Made by a program: the position numbers and the translations under genes. The notes beneath the pieces are model-generated. The model saw only the letters and a program-made list of their open reading frames with translations, was not told where the DNA came from and searched no databases. Source: Paractinoplanes lichenicola (GTDB taxonomy: Bacteria > Actinomycetota > Actinomycetes > Mycobacteriales > Micromonosporaceae). Taken from it: DNA of 64,000 nucleotides. Numbering within the stretch: position 1 is the first letter of the stretch; each line of letters starts with the position of its first letter. Below are positions 7,476-16,477 of the stretch, in pieces. The stretch lies in the NCBI RefSeq assembly GCF_016785085.1, contig NZ_JAENHO010000026.1:1-64000 (forward strand), read 5' to 3'.

Positions 7476-10313
7476 CCGATACCGTTCCGCGGCCCGGGCC
7501 TGACCCCGCGATGACGACAACGCCGCGAGACCGCGCAGCACCAGCGCCGCCCCGCCCGGATCCTCCAAGGCCAGAAAGATCGCCAAGGCCTCGCGCAGGG
7601 TGCGTTCCGACTCCAGGCCCGTACGGGTTCGCGCCCGCGCCCGGAGCGCCAGGGCCTCGCTCCTCCGGTCCCCGTACGCCCGGAACAGCTCCAGGCTCGC
7701 GTCGAGATGACCGGCGGCCTTCCGTCTCCGGCCTCGCCCCAGCTCCGCCAGGCCGAGGCTGAGCAGCGTGTGCCCCTCCCAGACCCGGTCGCCGTGCTCG
7801 CGCAGCACCGGCACCGCCGGCTCCAGCTGCTCCACCGCCTCGGCGAAGCGCCCGTGCTGCTGGAAGGCATACCCCAGCGCGCGCCGCGTGTACGCCTGCC
7901 AGAGCGGGTCGCCCCGATCGGCGAAGGTCGCCAGGCAGCCGCGGTACAGCCGGACCGCCTCGGTCAGCTCGCCCTCGATGACGTGCTGGCTCGCCCTGCT
8001 GAGCAGTGCCGCGACGCGCCAGTCCGGGTTGCCGACCTCGTTGAACAGCGCCACGCACCGGTCCAGCGTCCGCGCCGCCGAGGCGAACTGGCCGTGGGCC
8101 CGATTGACGTTGCCGAGGGTGAGCAGCGACATCGCATGCCAGTCGAGGTCGCCGAGCCGCCGGAAGCTCTGCACCACCCGTTCCACGTTCGCCACCATGC
8201 CGGCCCACGGGTCGCTGACCCCCGGCTCGACCGTGAGCGACTCCGGCACCCCGTCTTCGTCCAACCGCGATGCCACCAGCCTGTCCCCGGCCCGGCGCGA
8301 GGAGTGCCGCGCGCTCGCCAGGGTCGCCTCCCAGTCGTCCCACTGCGACCACAGCTCGAACGACAGCGGCACGACGATGCCGGTCAGCGACCATCCCGTC
8401 TCCAGCACGGTTCCCACCGCGTCGGTGACCTGGCCCGACATCGCGGACCGCAACGCCGGCACCCAGCCCAGCGGATACTTGCGCCGCGAAGGGTGACGCG
8501 GACCGGCCGGGTCCCCGCTGACCAGCCGCTTCTCCATGCGGTCGAAGACGGTGACCCAGACGTCCAGCGCCGCGCTCCGGGCCGCCCGCCGCTCGTCCTC
8601 CGCCCCGGCGCCGCCTGGCAGCTCCCGGGCGTAGAGCGAGACCAGATCGTGCATGCGGTACCGCTGCCGGTTGGCGTGGTCGCGGTCCACCACCTCGAGC
8701 AGGTGCCAGTCGACGAGCCGTTCCAGCGTGCCTGCCATGTCCGGCTCCGCCGCATCGGCCAGCGTGGCCGGCGCCCACGCCGGAAACGTCGTCCCGTGCA
8801 ACTGGCCCAGCAGCCGGAAGATCTCTTGTTCGTGCGGCTCCAGCGCGCGGTGACTCAACGCGATGCTGGCCCGGACCGTCAGGTCACCCACCGCGAGCTC
8901 GTCCAGGCGCCGTTGGTGGTCCGCCAGCCGCTCGGCCAGGTCCGCCAGCAGCCAATGGCGGCGGACGCCGAGACGTGCCCCCGCGATGCGGATCCCGAGC
9001 GGCAGCCGGCCGCACATGGTGGCGATCGTCAGTGCGGCCTCGGGCTCGGCCGTCACCCGGTCAGGTCCGGCCGTGCGGGCCAGCAGATCCAGCGACTCCC
9101 GCTCGTCGAACTCCGGCAGCCACATCCGCTCCGCCGTCAGCCCGGCCAGCGGTGTGCGGCTTGTCACCAGCACCACCGACCCGCCGTCCCACGGCAGGAG
9201 CGGCCGTATCTGACTCTCCGTCACCGCGTTGTCGAGCACCACCAGGATCCGCCGGTTCGCGAGGTGCGCTCGGTAGAGCTCGGCGGCCCCCGCCCCGTCC
9301 CGGTCGTCCAGCCCCAGCAGGCGTACGACCTGAGCCAGTGCCTCCGCCCCGGAGACTGGCCGGCCCCCGATCCCGCCGAGGTCGAGGAACACTCGCCCGT
9401 CCGGGAACCGTTCCGCGAGCCGGTGCGCGGCGTGCACCACCAGCGACGTCTTCCCGACCCCGGCCTGGCCGGTCACGACCGTCAGCGGTCCCGGCATCGC
9501 TTCAAGCTGCGCGGTCTGCCGTGACCTGCCCACGAAGTCCGGTACGTCGGGTGGGAGGCGCACCCGTCCGCCGGCGGCGACAACCGCTTCCACGCCGCCC
9601 TGCAGCACCTCACGATGGGCCTCGGTCAGATCCCGCCCCGGGTCGGCGCCCAGCTCCTCTGCCAGCAGCTCCCGGGTGGATGCGAACAACGTGAGTGCCT
9701 CCGCCCCCCGACCGGCGGCGTGCAACGCTCGCATCAGCGCGGCGGCCAGGCCCTCCATCAGCGGGTGCTCGCCCACCAGCTCGGTCAGCGGCGAGACCAC
9801 ACGTTCCGGCTCGCCCTCGCGCAGTTCCGCCTCCGCCCACGCGACGGCCGTCTCCGCCCGCCGCCGCAACCACCCCGACCGCGTACGCTCCACCCAGGCC
9901 CCGCCGAGGCCGGCCAGCGGTTCCCCGCGCCACAGCTCCATGGCGTGGCGCAGATCGCGTACTGGATCGTCGCCCTTGCCGGCCGCCAGCTTCTCCACAA
10001 GCAGTGCGTCGACCAGGTCCGGATCGATGTCGAGCAGGTAGCCACCGGACCGGCGCAGCAGTGCCGCTTCGGTTCCGTCAGCGCCCGCGGCGTCGGTGAT
10101 CAGCCGCCGCAACCGCGCCACGTACGGATAGAGCGCCTCGCGTGCCTGCCGGGGTGGCTCCTCGCCCCAGGTTCGATCGATGAGCGTCCCGGTCGGCACC
10201 AACCGCCCGGCGTCCACGGCCAGGGCGGCGAGAACCGCACGCTGCCGAGGAGCGCCGGAATCCACGGCGTTCCGGGACCGAACCTCTACCGGGCCGAGCA
10301 GGCGAATCTTCAT
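7449..10313 (-). CDS. SARP/AfsR-family transcriptional regulator
   Basis: A 954-residue regulator with the AfsR order: OmpR-type winged helix (MKIRLLGPVEVRS... to about 90), bacterial activation domain (about 95-240), an NB-ARC ATPase with P-loop GQAGVGKTS near 280 and Walker B ILVVLDNA, then tetratricopeptide-like helical repeats to the C-terminus. Members sense signals through the repeat region and activate antibiotic or developmental promoters in an ATP-dependent way. ATG 10313 has AGGAAG upstream; the frame continues open far beyond it but only mirrors genes on the other strand. It diverges from the exported WD40 protein, with about 195 bp between them. No biosynthetic cluster is adjacent, so its targets are unknown. 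Confidence 0.88.
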   Translation of the reverse strand: MKIRLLGPVEVRSRNAVDSGAPRQRAVLAALAVDAGRLVPTGTLIDRTWGEEPPRQAREALYPYVARLRRLITDAAGADGTEAALLRRSGGYLLDIDPDLVDALLVEKLAAGKGDDPVRDLRHAMELWRGEPLAGLGGAWVERTRSGWLRRRAETAVAWAEAELREGEPERVVSPLTELVGEHPLMEGLAAALMRALHAAGRGAEALTLFASTRELLAEELGADPGRDLTEAHREVLQGGVEAVVAAGGRVRLPPDVPDFVGRSRQTAQLEAMPGPLTVVTGQAGVGKTSLVVHAAHRLAERFPDGRVFLDLGGIGGRPVSGAEALAQVVRLLGLDDRDGAGAAELYRAHLANRRILVVLDNAVTESQIRPLLPWDGGSVVLVTSRTPLAGLTAERMWLPEFDERESLDLLARTAGPDRVTAEPEAALTIATMCGRLPLGIRIAGARLGVRRHWLLADLAERLADHQRRLDELAVGDLTVRASIALSHRALEPHEQEIFRLLGQLHGTTFPAWAPATLADAAEPDMAGTLERLVDWHLLEVVDRDHANRQRYRMHDLVSLYARELPGGAGAEDERRAARSAALDVWVTVFDRMEKRLVSGDPAGPRHPSRRKYPLGWVPALRSAMSGQVTDAVGTVLETGWSLTGIVVPLSFELWSQWDDWEATLASARHSSRRAGDRLVASRLDEDGVPESLTVEPGVSDPWAGMVANVERVVQSFRRLGDLDWHAMSLLTLGNVNRAHGQFASAARTLDRCVALFNEVGNPDWRVAALLSRASQHVIEGELTEAVRLYRGCLATFADRGDPLWQAYTRRALGYAFQQHGRFAEAVEQLEPAVPVLREHGDRVWEGHTLLSLGLAELGRGRRRKAAGHLDASLELFRAYGDRRSEALALRARARTRTGLESERTLREALAIFLALEDPGGAALVLRGLAALSSSRGQARAAERYRRLARSAKV

Positions 10314-10508
10314 ACGACTTCCTGAGGAGGGGCAAGAGACCGACTTTCCTCGTGCTGGAAGTAGCAAAGCGCGGCCGCGTATACGGCGCGTATATCGCGT
10401 GCAGGCGCTTGTGCTCTCGTGGGCCCGAACGCCGAGGTGCAACCCGGCCGGATGAACCGCGGCGAACACGCCGAACACCCGGCGGGCGTGATCATTACCG
10501 TGCGGGGT

Positions 10509-11723
10509 GTGACTACCAAGAGAGATCGTAAAGACACGAGCAGTGACTATGCGGTCGGTGGCCATCGGCGCCGCGCCGGATGGTCTGTTGCGGTGGCCCT
10601 GGTCGGGCTGCTCGCACTTGCCGCCGCCCCCGCGCACGCCACCCCGCGAACCACAAGCCAGGAGCAGACCGCGGACGCGGCCGGCGCTCGTAACCGGAGC
10701 GTTGTGCCGGGGTCGTCGGGCCTGATCGCCCTGCGCCCGGACGGGAAAGTCTTCGCCACCGTGAACAAGGCGGTCGTCCGGCAGTGGAACACGGCGACCG
10801 GGCGCCGGGGCGGGCCGAACCTGGCCGCCGGCACCGGGCCCATCTACACGATCGCGTTCAGCTCGGACGGCAAGCTGCTGGCGGTGGCCGGGCACAGCGC
10901 GGTGTCGCTGTGGGACCCGACCATCGGGCAGCGCAACGGTCCGGTGCTGACCGGGCACGTCGGGCCGGTGCGCTCGATCTCGTTCAGCTCGACCGGCCGG
11001 CTGATGGCCACCGCCGGTGACGACGGCACGGTGCGGCTCTGGAACCCGACCACCGGGGCGCTGGTGCGCACGATCGAGGCTCATTCCGGACCCGTACGCC
11101 TGGTCACGTTCAGCGCCGACGGCGAGCGCCTCGCGACGGCCGGCGCCGGGGACGACAACACCGTACGGCTGTGGCAGACCAGCACCGGCGAGCCGATCAG
11201 CGAGCCGCTGGCCGTGAACCCCGGCCCGGTGTACGCGGTGAGCTTCAGCCCCGGCGGCCGCCTGCTGGCCGCGTCCGGGGGCGGCAACGTCGTACGGCTG
11301 TGGAACGCGGCCACCGGCGCCCCCGCGGGCAGGTCGCTCACCAGCAGCGCCGGGCCCGTCTACGCCCTGACGTTCGGGCGCGGCGGCCGGCTGTTGGCCA
11401 CCTCGTCCGGCGGTGACAACACCGTACAGCTGTGGAACATGGCGACCCGGCGCCCGGCCACCGAGCCCCTTGCCGGGCACACCGGGCCGGTGCGGGCCAT
11501 GCGGTTCAACGCGAACGGGAAGCTCCTGGCCACCGGCGGTGACGACGGGACCGTACGGCTGTGGGACACCGCGACCGGAACCGCGAAGGGCGAGCCGCTG
11601 ACCGGGCACATCGGCGCGGTCTGGGCGCTGCGGATCACTCCGGACGGCAAGCGGCTGATCACCGCCGGCGCCGACAGCAAGGTCCGGCTCTGGCGGGTCG
11701 CTCCCCAGCAGCCCGTGATCTGA
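10509..11723 (+). CDS. Exported WD40 beta-propeller protein
   Basis: About 404 residues. A basic start (VTTKRDRKD) leads to a hydrophobic segment WSVAVALVGLLALAAAPAHA, a signal peptide or anchor. The rest is a chain of WD40 repeats of about 42 residues, with eight strands of the type VRLWNPTTG or VRLWDTATG, enough for one seven- or eight-bladed propeller. Such propellers are protein-binding platforms; there is no catalytic domain. The GTG at 10509 is chosen because the signal peptide follows; the frame is open from 10419, and ATG 10452 is another possibility. No clear ribosome site is seen. The gene diverges from the AfsR-type regulator. The blades are very similar to each other. Confidence 0.75.
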   Translation: MTTKRDRKDTSSDYAVGGHRRRAGWSVAVALVGLLALAAAPAHATPRTTSQEQTADAAGARNRSVVPGSSGLIALRPDGKVFATVNKAVVRQWNTATGRRGGPNLAAGTGPIYTIAFSSDGKLLAVAGHSAVSLWDPTIGQRNGPVLTGHVGPVRSISFSSTGRLMATAGDDGTVRLWNPTTGALVRTIEAHSGPVRLVTFSADGERLATAGAGDDNTVRLWQTSTGEPISEPLAVNPGPVYAVSFSPGGRLLAASGGGNVVRLWNAATGAPAGRSLTSSAGPVYALTFGRGGRLLATSSGGDNTVQLWNMATRRPATEPLAGHTGPVRAMRFNANGKLLATGGDDGTVRLWDTATGTAKGEPLTGHIGAVWALRITPDGKRLITAGADSKVRLWRVAPQQPVI

Positions 11724-11735
11724 GTCTGATTGAAG

Positions 11736-11814
11736 GCCCGCGCGCTGTTTCCGCCCAGCGCGCGGGCACCGCTCCGCCCGCTGTTTCCGCCCAGCGCGCG
11801 GGCACTGCTCCGCC
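11736..11814. repeat. Hairpin and 36-bp tandem duplication
   Basis: GCCCGCGCGCTG (11736-11747) and CAGCGCGCGGGC (11756-11767) form a perfect 12-bp hairpin with an 8-nt loop, 13 bp after the WD40 stop. The segment 11743-11778 is repeated at 11779-11814 with one difference. The hairpin probably terminates the WD40 transcript. Confidence 0.7.
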
Positions 11815-11834
11815 CGCGTTGATAGGTTGCGAGC

Positions 11835-13067
11835 GTGGGTCATGTCCGGGCAGCGCTCTATCTCGACTTCGACAACGTGTTCGGCGGGCTCTATCGGCTT
11901 GATCCCGAGGCCGCCGTGCAGTTCGCCAGCGACCCGGGCGGCTGGCTGCGGCGCATGTCGGTGACCGCCACGTCCGAGGCCCCGCGACGGTGGCTCGTGC
12001 TGCGCTGCTATCTCAACCCGGCGGGCTGGGTCCACCACACCGACCAGGCCGGCGAGCAGACCCGGCTGTTCTTCTCGAAGTTCCGGCCGTGGTTCGTGCG
12101 GGCCGGTTTCGACGTGATCGACTGCCCGCGGTACAGCGGGACCAAGAACGCGGCCGACATCCGGATCGTGGTGGACGCCGTCGACGCGCTGTCGGCCGAC
12201 ACCCGGTACGACGAGTTCGTCATCGCGTCCGGCGACTCCGACATGACGCCCCTGCTGCAGCGGCTGCGGCGCTCCGACCGGCGCACCATGATCGTGTCCC
12301 CGGCCGACGCGGCCGAGGCGTTCACCTCGATCGCCGACCACGTGCTCGACAGCCAGCAGCTGCTGGAGCTGGTGCAGGGCGAGCCGGTCGAGCTGGACGA
12401 GGACGAGGAGTTCCCGGTCGACACCGACCAGGGCGAGGCGTACGAGACGTTCCGGGACGTGGTCTCGAGCGAGTACGCGGCCGCGACCGAGCCGCTCAAC
12501 ATGGCCTCGCTGGCCGCCCGACTCCGCACCCAGCTCGGGCAGTCGATCACCGACAGCAACTGGTTCGGGTTCGGCAGCTTCGCCCGCGCCGTGGCCGGTC
12601 TCAAGCTGCCCGACCTGCGGATGTCGCAGCTCTTCCTGTGGGACGAGACCCGCCACGACGCCCCGGACCCGGGCGCGACGACGACGCCCAGCCCGGCCCA
12701 GCCCGAACCCGTCGAGCGCCTGGCCGGGCAGCTCGACCTGCCGCGGCTGCCGCAGGCGTGGTGGCCGGCGATCTACGAGACCTTGGCCGCGTACGTCGAG
12801 TCGCACCGCTTCAACCTGACCCAGTGCACGAGCTGGTCCCGTGACCAGCTGCGCGACCAGGGGGTGCCGGTCAGCCGGGGCGCGGTCGCGTTCGTCGTGC
12901 GCGGGGCGGCGTTCGGCGGCTGCCCACTCTTCCGGCTGCCCCCGCCCACCGCGGCCGAGATCGGGGCCGCGTTCGTCGACAACGTGCTCAGCCGCGCCGA
13001 CTCCGTCGACATGACTTTCACCGACGAGGAGACCACCACCGTACGGGGATGGCTCCTCGACAAGTAG
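11835..13067 (+). CDS. NYN-domain (PIN-like) protein with OST-HTH-like C-terminus
   Basis: A 410-residue cytoplasmic protein. The N-terminal 160 residues are an NYN domain with conserved acidic residues: LYLDFDNVF near 8-16, NAADIRIVVDAVD near 100-112, and IASGDSDMTPLLQ near 130-142, the expected metal-binding set for a ribonuclease. Two later segments (about 195-265 and 310-395) look like winged-helix OST-HTH/LOTUS domains, which bind RNA. The overall form matches LabA/NYN proteins with LOTUS tails, suggesting RNA cleavage or RNA binding. The GTG start at 11835 lies 21 bp after the tandem duplication. It is convergent with the gene at 13075, only 7 bp away. RNA target unknown. Confidence 0.78.
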   Translation: MGHVRAALYLDFDNVFGGLYRLDPEAAVQFASDPGGWLRRMSVTATSEAPRRWLVLRCYLNPAGWVHHTDQAGEQTRLFFSKFRPWFVRAGFDVIDCPRYSGTKNAADIRIVVDAVDALSADTRYDEFVIASGDSDMTPLLQRLRRSDRRTMIVSPADAAEAFTSIADHVLDSQQLLELVQGEPVELDEDEEFPVDTDQGEAYETFRDVVSSEYAAATEPLNMASLAARLRTQLGQSITDSNWFGFGSFARAVAGLKLPDLRMSQLFLWDETRHDAPDPGATTTPSPAQPEPVERLAGQLDLPRLPQAWWPAIYETLAAYVESHRFNLTQCTSWSRDQLRDQGVPVSRGAVAFVVRGAAFGGCPLFRLPPPTAAEIGAAFVDNVLSRADSVDMTFTDEETTTVRGWLLDK

Positions 13068-13074
13068 GGCGTCG

Positions 13075-13932
13075 TCAGCCGGGAACCGGGGCGTCGCGCC
13101 AGGGCAACGGGTCGGGGACGCGGCGCCACCACCACCGGTCCGAGGCATCCGGCGGCAGCGGGCCGGTCTCGGCGGCCAACGCCCGGCCACCGTCGTCCTC
13201 GGTCAGCTCGACGAAGCGAGCGTCCACTTCGCCCAGCGCGCGGGCGGCCTCAGGCAGCGCCTCGACGGCAGTCGTCAGTTCGTCGCGGATCTGCAGATCT
13301 TCCCGGTAGTAGTCGGCCGGATACCAGCCGTCGGGGGGCCAGCCCTGGGCCAGGCGGGAGACCACGCTCTCCCATCCGCCGAGCCACATGGTCATGTTCC
13401 GGTCTGCTCCGGGTCCGAGTTCCTCGACGAGCCGATCCCGGACGGGGGTCGGCATCCGGTGTTCGCGGATCACCTCGGGAAGGGGCGCCACGGGCAGGCC
13501 GGGCAGCGCCGCGACGGGGTGCTCGACGGCGTCGATCTGATAAACGGTCGGCAGGTCGTCGTCGCTGTCCTCCTCGTAGATGCGGGCGCGGGTACGTCGG
13601 CCGTCCGGCCCCACCAGCCAGAACGCGCTGGGTGGGTACTGCTGTGATTCCCAGGCGACGACGGTCTTGAGGCGCGCGGCCAGCCAGCTCCCGGCGACCG
13701 ACTCGGAAGGCGGGCCGGCCACGGCGACGCCGAGGTAGACGTCCAGGTACCAATGGAACTCGCCGGCGACGGGCGAGACGGTGCAGAGGACCGCCGCCTC
13801 CCAGTCGCGGTCGGCGACGGCATCCTCGAGTGCTACGTCGACCGCCTCAGGCGCGAGCGACAGCATCTCGGCGAAGGCCGTCGCGAGCGCTCCTCGATCC
13901 AGCTCCCCGAAGATCAGAAAACCGTAGTTCAC
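13075..13932 (-). CDS. Possible immunity protein of the 13.9-14.6 kb toxin-like gene
   Basis: A 285-residue acidic cytoplasmic protein (MNYGFLIFGELDRG...), without signal peptide, membrane segment or enzyme motif. It has many tryptophans and acidic patches (YEEDSDDDL, ELTEDDGG). Its GTG start at 13932 overlaps the stop of the upstream gene by 4 bp (GTGA), so the two are translationally coupled. Coupling of an acidic globular protein to a gene whose C-terminal domain looks like a secreted-toxin tip is typical of polymorphic toxin/immunity pairs, which is the only basis for this call. I do not recognise the family itself. Confidence 0.45.
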   Translation of the reverse strand: MNYGFLIFGELDRGALATAFAEMLSLAPEAVDVALEDAVADRDWEAAVLCTVSPVAGEFHWYLDVYLGVAVAGPPSESVAGSWLAARLKTVVAWESQQYPPSAFWLVGPDGRRTRARIYEEDSDDDLPTVYQIDAVEHPVAALPGLPVAPLPEVIREHRMPTPVRDRLVEELGPGADRNMTMWLGGWESVVSRLAQGWPPDGWYPADYYREDLQIRDELTTAVEALPEAARALGEVDARFVELTEDDGGRALAAETGPLPPDASDRWWWRRVPDPLPWRDAPVPG

Positions 13933-14585
13933 GGCTCGTACGTCCCGTCGTAGATCGCTTTTGCCTTCGCCACCGCGTCCGGATTGGAGGCGAAACGCGG
14001 GGCCCTGGTGAGCTGCGGTGCCGCAGACAGATCGCCGTTGACCTGGGCTATCTCTTTGAGGGCGGCGTACTCGTTGCGGTCGAGTTTGACCATACCGGGA
14101 CCGGAGTCGGGGAACATGCGGCCGCTCGGCTCCACGCCGTACGACCGGCCGTTGATCTCGTATCGCTGGGTGTCGGAGTTCCAGCGGCCCTCCCCAGCTG
14201 CGATCGCCTCCACGTCCCGGGCCCCGAGGTGCTCCTGACCACGCAGGAAAACTGAGTTCTCCGCGCTGATCTTGCCGTGCCGTGACCCGGTGACGGTGTG
14301 CCGCCGGTGCGGTGGGCTCAGATCCTTGCCCGCGCCGGCCCCGGTGACGGCGTCGGACGCGCGCCACGGCGGTCCGGCCGGGGTCGCGGGCGAGCCGGAG
14401 CCGGTAGACCGATCGCTGGTGCCGGCGCGGCCGTCCCGGGCTTTGCCGGTTGTCTGGGCCTGGGCGTCGGCGATGCTGCGGGCGTTGCCGCCGTTGCCCG
14501 AGCCGCCGCCTGGCCGGCGCCGGGGTGGGGGCGGGTCGCCGCCGTCGCCGCCGCCCGGGGTGTGGGGGCGGGACCTGGGTGGCAT
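13929..14585 (-). CDS. Toxin-like protein with Gly/Pro-rich N-terminus
   Basis: A 218-residue protein. The first 85 residues are disordered and rich in glycine, proline and arginine. The C-terminal 120 residues are compact, starting HGKISAENSVFLRGQEHL, with YEINGRSYGVEPSGRMFP in the middle and a helical end. This layout, a linker followed by a short globular tip and then a coupled small gene, resembles polymorphic-toxin C-terminal domains, but I cannot name an enzyme family or active site. No signal peptide or ESX/T6SS delivery domain is present in the window. ATG 14585 (MPPRSRPH) is taken as start; the frame opens at 14618. It diverges from the chitinase gene. Confidence 0.5.
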   Translation of the reverse strand: MPPRSRPHTPGGGDGGDPPPPRRRPGGGSGNGGNARSIADAQAQTTGKARDGRAGTSDRSTGSGSPATPAGPPWRASDAVTGAGAGKDLSPPHRRHTVTGSRHGKISAENSVFLRGQEHLGARDVEAIAAGEGRWNSDTQRYEINGRSYGVEPSGRMFPDSGPGMVKLDRNEYAALKEIAQVNGDLSAAPQLTRAPRFASNPDAVAKAKAIYDGTYEP

Positions 14586-14722
14586 CGGGTCAGGGTATCG
14601 AGGGCTGTCTCGCCACAAACAATAAGGTTTCTTTGCAGAAGTATTGACCGAAGCCTTAAGTATTTGCTTTCGTCAATGTGTCGCGCGCGTCCTTCATCCC
14701 CCCGGCGCTCGAAAGGTCCGCC

Positions 14723-15805
14723 ATGAAGAGAAAACGTCTGCTGACGCTGCTCGGCGCGCTCGTGCTGGGCGTGGTCGGCGCGGTGGTGCCCATGACGGCA
14801 TCCCAAGCGGCCGCCGCGTGCGTGACCCCCTACAACAACAGTGCCGTCTACACGGGTGGCATGACCGCGTCCTACAACGGCCGCAACTGGACCGCCAAGT
14901 GGTGGACCCAGGGCGAGGCGCCGAGCACCGGTGGCTCGAACGTGTGGCAGGACAACGGCGCCTGCGACGGCAACAGCGGTGGCGGTGGCGGCGGCACTAC
15001 GAACTGCAACTATCCCAACTGGGTCGCCGGGCAGTATTACGCCGCGGGTGCGATCGTCCGCTACACCAACGGGCAGTTTTACCAGGCCAGCCACGAGAAC
15101 CCGGGCTACGACCCGGTGATCAGCACCTGGTACTGGTCGCCTTACAACTGCACCGGCGGGGGCGGCGGCAACAACGGTGGCGGGGGCGGCGGGTTCGTCG
15201 TCAGCGAGGCCCAGTTCAACTCGATGTTCCCGGGGCGGAACAGCTTCTACACGTACGCGGGTCTGACCGACGCCATGAAGAAGTTCCCCGCCTTCGCCAC
15301 GTCGGGCAGTGACACCGTCAAGAAGCAGGAGGCCGCGGCCTTCCTCGCCAACGTCGGGCACGAGACGGGCGGGCTCGTCTACATCGACGAGATCAACCAG
15401 GCGAACTGGCCGCACTACTGCGACACCTCACAGCCGTACGGGTGCCCGGCCGGTCAGTCGGCGTACCACGGTCGCGGCCCGATCCAGCTGAGCTGGAACT
15501 TCAACTACTACGCGGCGGGCAACGCACTCGGCGTCGACCTGCTCAACAACCCGAACCTGGTCGCCACCAACTCGTCGATCTCGTGGCAGACCGGCCTCTG
15601 GTACTGGATGACCGGCACCGGTGCCGCGGGCACCACCTCGCACAACGCGATGGTCAACGGCAACGGCTTCGGCACGACGATCCGCGCCATCAACAGCATC
15701 GAGTGCAACGGCGGCAACCCAGGCCAGGTGCAGAGCCGGATCAGCCTCTACACGCGGTTCGCCGGCATCCTCGGCGTCCCCACGGGTGGCAACCTCTCCT
15801 GCTGA
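14723..15805 (+). CDS. Secreted GH19 chitinase with two chitin-binding modules
   Basis: A 360-residue secreted enzyme. ATG 14723 follows GAAAGG. The signal peptide (MKRKRLLTLLGALVLG...) ends near ASQAAA. Two CBM5/12-type modules follow: residues about 33-80 (YTGGMTASYNGRNWTAKWWTQGEAP) and about 95-140 (WVAGQYYAAGAIVRY), each followed by a glycine/asparagine linker. The GH19 domain runs from about 155 to the end, with the catalytic glutamate in ANVGHETGG near 214 and the conserved GRGPIQLSWNFNYYA. GH19 enzymes cut chitin by inversion. The region upstream (14610-14680) is AT-rich compared with its surroundings and probably holds the promoter. Confidence 0.92.
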   Translation: MKRKRLLTLLGALVLGVVGAVVPMTASQAAAACVTPYNNSAVYTGGMTASYNGRNWTAKWWTQGEAPSTGGSNVWQDNGACDGNSGGGGGGTTNCNYPNWVAGQYYAAGAIVRYTNGQFYQASHENPGYDPVISTWYWSPYNCTGGGGGNNGGGGGGFVVSEAQFNSMFPGRNSFYTYAGLTDAMKKFPAFATSGSDTVKKQEAAAFLANVGHETGGLVYIDEINQANWPHYCDTSQPYGCPAGQSAYHGRGPIQLSWNFNYYAAGNALGVDLLNNPNLVATNSSISWQTGLWYWMTGTGAAGTTSHNAMVNGNGFGTTIRAINSIECNGGNPGQVQSRISLYTRFAGILGVPTGGNLSC

Positions 15806-15834
15806 CCCACCCACTCTCCTGCTGACCCACCCAC
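15795..15834. repeat. 20-bp direct repeat spanning the chitinase stop
   Basis: TCTCCTGCTGACCCACCCAC occurs twice in a row (15795-15814 and 15815-15834). The first copy includes the chitinase stop codon TGA at 15803-15805, so the duplication does not change the protein. Confidence 0.9.
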
Positions 15835-15841
15835 CGATCGA

Positions 15842-15878
15842 CGGCGCCGCCGGGAGTTCCCTGCCCCCGGCGGCGCCG
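15842..15878. terminator. Hairpin between chitinase and convergent gene
   Basis: A perfect 13-bp inverted repeat, CGGCGCCGCCGGG and CCCGGCGGCGCCG, with an 11-nt loop. It lies 36 bp after the chitinase stop and just after the end of the convergent gene. There is no U-run, so it is terminator-like by position. Confidence 0.6.
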
Positions 15879-15881
15879 CCC

Positions 15882-16355
15882 TCACTCAGCCGCCGCCCGG
15901 ATCGTCTCGAGGTTGGCCGAGCCCTCAAGCAGCAACCACGGCTCGCTCGCCCGGATCTGCTCCGCCGCCGGCCGCGCCACGAACCGCGCCCACTCGGCCT
16001 CGAGCTCCTCGATCCGGGGGAGCGCGCCCTCCTCGCCCGAGAGCCGGCGCACCGGCTGGTCGACGGCGAGCAGCCGCAGCACGTGCCGCAGCGGGCGGGC
16101 GCCGATCACCCACAGCCGCATCGGCATGCCCCCGAAGCCGAAGCCGTGCACGACGCGGAACATGGCGCCGCCGGGCAGCGCGGCCGCGTGCAGGACCGGC
16201 TCGCGGTACGTGTTGCGTTCGGCGATCTCCAGGCCCGCCGTACGAAGGGTCTTCTCCACCCGATCGGCGGCCGAGGTGTCCGCCCCGCGCAGTGCGTAGA
16301 CGCCCGGACCCATCGATGACTTCCGGAAGAACTGAGTCCACGGTCCGTTGTTCAT
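15882..16355 (-). CDS. Conserved-looking cytoplasmic protein, unknown
   Basis: A 157-residue soluble protein (MNNGPWTQFFRKSSMGPGVYALRG...) with mixed alpha/beta character, no signal peptide and no motif I recognise. The C-terminal half is helical and acidic (EELEAEWARFVARPAAEQIRAS). ATG 16355 is chosen; an ATG five codons upstream at 16370 is also in frame, and neither has a clear ribosome site. It lies between the chitinase hairpin and the divergent chemoreceptor gene. Codon bias at third positions supports coding. No function is proposed. Confidence 0.6.
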   Translation of the reverse strand: MNNGPWTQFFRKSSMGPGVYALRGADTSAADRVEKTLRTAGLEIAERNTYREPVLHAAALPGGAMFRVVHGFGFGGMPMRLWVIGARPLRHVLRLLAVDQPVRRLSGEEGALPRIEELEAEWARFVARPAAEQIRASEPWLLLEGSANLETIRAAAE

Positions 16356-16477
16356 CCGGGGATTCTGCAAGATCGACTCTTGTTGCTGCCTGTCGGCCGG
16401 TATCGGGGTTTTAGGGGTATTTGAGGCCGGTTCGGTGTTCGCTGGATGAGGCGGGAACTTCGGATCGGGAGCCTGGT

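Noticed and set aside
10314..13190. N-terminal extension of the AfsR-type protein by nearly 1000 residues
   Set aside because: The open frame on the minus strand mirrors the WD40 and NYN genes. The regulator has a proper ATG with a ribosome site at 10313, and domain one begins there.
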